From Irineochytrium annulatum (Eukaryota > Chytridiomycota > Chytridiomycetes > Chytridiales > Chytridiaceae): 21,181 bases of DNA. A program made the translations under genes and the position numbers. The notes below the pieces were generated by a model. That model was not told the origin of the DNA, ran no database searches, and saw only the letters and a program-made list of their open reading frames with translations. Of this stretch, positions 19,370-21,181 are shown piece by piece (positions within the stretch are counted from its first letter, which is position 1; every line of letters starts with the position of its first letter). The stretch spans positions 1 through 21,181 of the forward strand of contig JADGJL010000436.1 in the NCBI GenBank assembly GCA_027600665.1, given 5' to 3'.

Positions 19370-20278
19370 TCAAATCAGGTTCAAGAAAAGGAGATGTTGC
19401 CCAAGGTCCGTCGTAACCCCCGTAAAATGAGGCTGATCGAACGGGGTGAGCATGCCTTGCCGCACAAGAAAGTCCACAATGACGAGATCCGCCTTTGGTG
19501 TGAAATCAAGCCTCATGACTCTGTACGCAGCTAGAGTTAAACAAGTCAGCGACCAAGGACAAACCTCGTAGAGGAATATCGGCATGAACTCCTAAACTTC
19601 ACCGTCCTAACTCATGGGCTTCCAGATCGGAGCAGCTTAAGGTCGACTCATGCTCCTGATTTGGCAACGGTACAGTAAGGGAAGCACACTGCAGTCGTCG
19701 TAATCACCATCACCTCCTCAAAATACCTCCGTGTGCAACCATGTCACCGAAGCACATCCATGCGGCAAGTCGCCTCCCACTACGAATCCAACATGCCGGT
19801 TACGTCTGCTTCGTCGTGGTCCGTCGTGAGCGTTAACTCCTCCCGGTAATATCCATTAAAGTGGCACCCGTACCCAAGCACCCAAAGAGACCCCACCGTG
19901 GCCCGCTCCACCTCCATCGGCACCTTCGCGCCACAAGATCGAGCACGGTCCCTTCAGGCACGCGAACAACTCACGCTCCGTCCATTCGCCCAGCACACGC
20001 TCCACGGCCTCCTTGCGCAAGTAATTGTCGGTCAGCGACGCGTTGAGGTTAATCCGCGGCTTCTCCGAGTCCGGGCTGACGAAGAACACCTAGGGGTGCT
20101 TCTCGAGGTGCGGGAGGACGTCGAAACAAGCGAGGCCGACCATCGTCGGGCCGATGTAGAGGGGCAGGCCGTTGACCCGCGGGGGGGTTTCCACGGCCTG
20201 GCACTCGAGCTCAGGCGGGAACATGTCGTTGGTGCGAGCATTTTCTCTGATTGACAAACTCTCAACCGCGATGCCCAA
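19370..20278 (-). pseudogene. Disrupted remnant of an unidentified protein-coding gene
   Basis: Protein-like blocks follow one another on the minus strand but are broken. Block 1 (20278-20093) contains TNDMFPPELECQAVETPPR and GLPLYIGPTMVGLACFDVLP. After an in-frame TAG (20092-20090) the same frame continues with VFFVSPDSEKPRINLNASLT and RKEAVERVLGEWTERELF (20089 to about 19970). The sense then moves to another frame, where GSLWVLGYGCHFNGYYREEL and TTDHDEADVTGMLDS (19917-19783) run to a TAG. A last block (about 19543-19373; LDFTPKADLVIVDFLVRQGM) follows a plausible intron with GTTTGT and CTCTAG ends. At least one stop and one or two frameshifts are needed to link them, so I call it a pseudogene. 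I do not recognise the family. Its upstream end overlaps the U1-C start. Confidence 0.6.
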
Positions 20279-21181
20279 GTACTATTGCGGTGAGCCGAGC
20301 AGCTCCTGAGGCGATCTAATGATTCGAGTTCCGTTCAGATTACTGCGATATCTTCCTTACGCATGGTGAGCTTCATTCCTCATTCCCCCCCTTCGCGATT
20401 GCTCATTGCTTACTTGGTTTCTCAGACTCGCCGTCAGTAAGGAAGGCCCACAACAGCGGTTGGAAGCATCGGATGCATGTGCAAAACTACTACTCAGGTA
20501 TTGTCGGTTGACTCGGCGATCCATGACGGCGTTATTTTAACAAAAATTGCAGCGCTCGGGCAGGATAAGGTACAAGATGTCATTGACCAGATAACGAAGG
20601 CCTACGAAGGAAAAGCTGGACTCCCGGGTATTAATAGCAGCATCTCATCCTCCACATCTTTCGCCTTTTCTCCCCTTTGTCCTTTATCCTTCCTTCTTCC
20701 TTCCTTCTTTTTTCTGTCTCGCTGTCGGAGGGCTACTCTTTCTTTTTCTGTCTGTCGTTTCCAATTCTGGGTGAGTTGGTGAGTTGGATAAACGGGTGAA
20801 GTATGCCACACCTCGACCAACCGCTCCAGACGGAAAGACGGGTTCAAGTAGCACGGTAATGAGGAGGGTTATTAACCATCTATCTGTTTCTCCGTAACCA
20901 CGAAAGACTTTTATGGTACGGGTATGCCAGGAATGCCAGGAATGCCGGGAATGCCGGGGATGCCTGGAATGCCTTTCCCACGTGAGTTTTCTTGTTCACT
21001 TTGCAGTTTTCTTCGCAGCTAATTATTTTCTTTGTTAAGCGTTTATGATGCGCCCAGGTATGCCTCCGATGCCAGGGATGCCCGGAATGCCTCCGATGAT
21101 GCCTGGTATGCCTCCACGCCCGCCGTTCCCGATGCCTGGCATGCCCGGGATGCCGCCCGGTCGCCCGCCGTTCCCCTTCCC
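20271..21181 (+). CDS. YHC1: U1 snRNP protein C (U1-C), 3' end outside window
   Basis: Exons: 20271-20289, 20339-20365, 20426-20497, 20553-20627, 20907-20981, then from 21040 (or 21058) to the window edge. The spliced start [20 protein letters not shown] continues RKAHNSGWKHRMHVQNYYS. This is the U1-C matrin-type C2H2 zinc finger with ligands C6, C9, H24 and H30. A short helix (LGQDKVQDVIDQITKAYEGK) and a Met/Pro/Gly-rich tail of MPG repeats follow, as in animal U1-C. The protein sits in the U1 snRNP and stabilises pairing of U1 RNA with the 5' splice site. Residue 28 is Trp where I would expect Arg or Lys (GRKH in animals). All joins are in phase 1. Introns 1 and 2 have GTGAGC donors, but introns 3 and 4 have the poor donors GTATTG and GTATTA. 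Intron 4 is 279 nt. Confidence 0.93.
20921..21160 (+). repeat. Met-Pro-Gly coding repeats in the U1-C tail
   Basis: Degenerate 9-bp units of the form ATGCCNGGN/ATGCCTCCN recur in 20924-20972 and again in exon 6. They encode MPGMPGM-type sequence. Third positions vary, so the repeat is under some protein-level constraint or is old. Confidence 0.85.

Noticed and set aside
20660..20760. Pyrimidine-rich run as a possible simple-sequence repeat or transposon end
   Set aside because: It has no regular unit, no terminal inverted repeats and no target duplication; it sits inside U1-C intron 4.

Overview
This is nuclear DNA of a filamentous fungus, most likely a basidiomycete. The genes are closely packed on both strands and broken by many short introns (mostly 42-114 nt, GTRNGT-type donors). 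The proteins are those of a mushroom-type fungus. One is Tudor-SN, which budding yeast lacks, and there are two lineage-type conserved proteins that I recognise only as fungal. No CRISPR array, insertion sequence, prophage or secondary-metabolite cluster is visible, and I found no clearly new multi-gene system.

Layout: the window opens with the last part of a ubiquilin/Dsk2 gene (UBA domain, +, 1-260) and a possible small membrane protein (-, 537-719). About 2.4 kb follows without a convincing gene. Then come two SUMO (Smt3) genes in direct tandem (3097-3667 and 4034-4675) with matching introns, and a seven-exon Tudor-SN/SND1 gene (5034-8252). Convergent to it is MTC1 (-, 8395-9967). MTC1 shares a 110-bp divergent promoter with a phosducin-like PLP2 gene (+, 10078-10930).

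The middle (10.9-13.6 kb) is gene-poor. It has a 28-bp tandem repeat, a tRNA-Asp(GTC) gene on the minus strand, a 44-residue ORF with a textbook signal peptide, and what looks like a decayed protein-kinase fragment. Next are a 799-aa low-complexity protein (13570-16018) and a 789-aa protein rich in CxxC motifs (16481-19103). A broken minus-strand gene relic (about 19370-20278) follows, and the window ends inside the gene for the U1 snRNP zinc-finger protein U1-C (from 20271).

The recognisable genes are housekeeping: ubiquitin and SUMO signalling (Dsk2, SUMO x2), RNA processing and regulation (Tudor-SN, U1-C), chaperonin-assisted folding (Plp2) and telomere-capping/trafficking (Mtc1). They are neighbours rather than a pathway. 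The points most worth a second look are the tandem SUMO paralogues with different C-terminal tails, the weak 5' splice sites in the U1-C gene itself, the decayed gene beside U1-C, and the small secreted peptide. All spliced models were built by eye from splice sites, reading phase and remembered family similarity. Every complete model gives a total length divisible by three.
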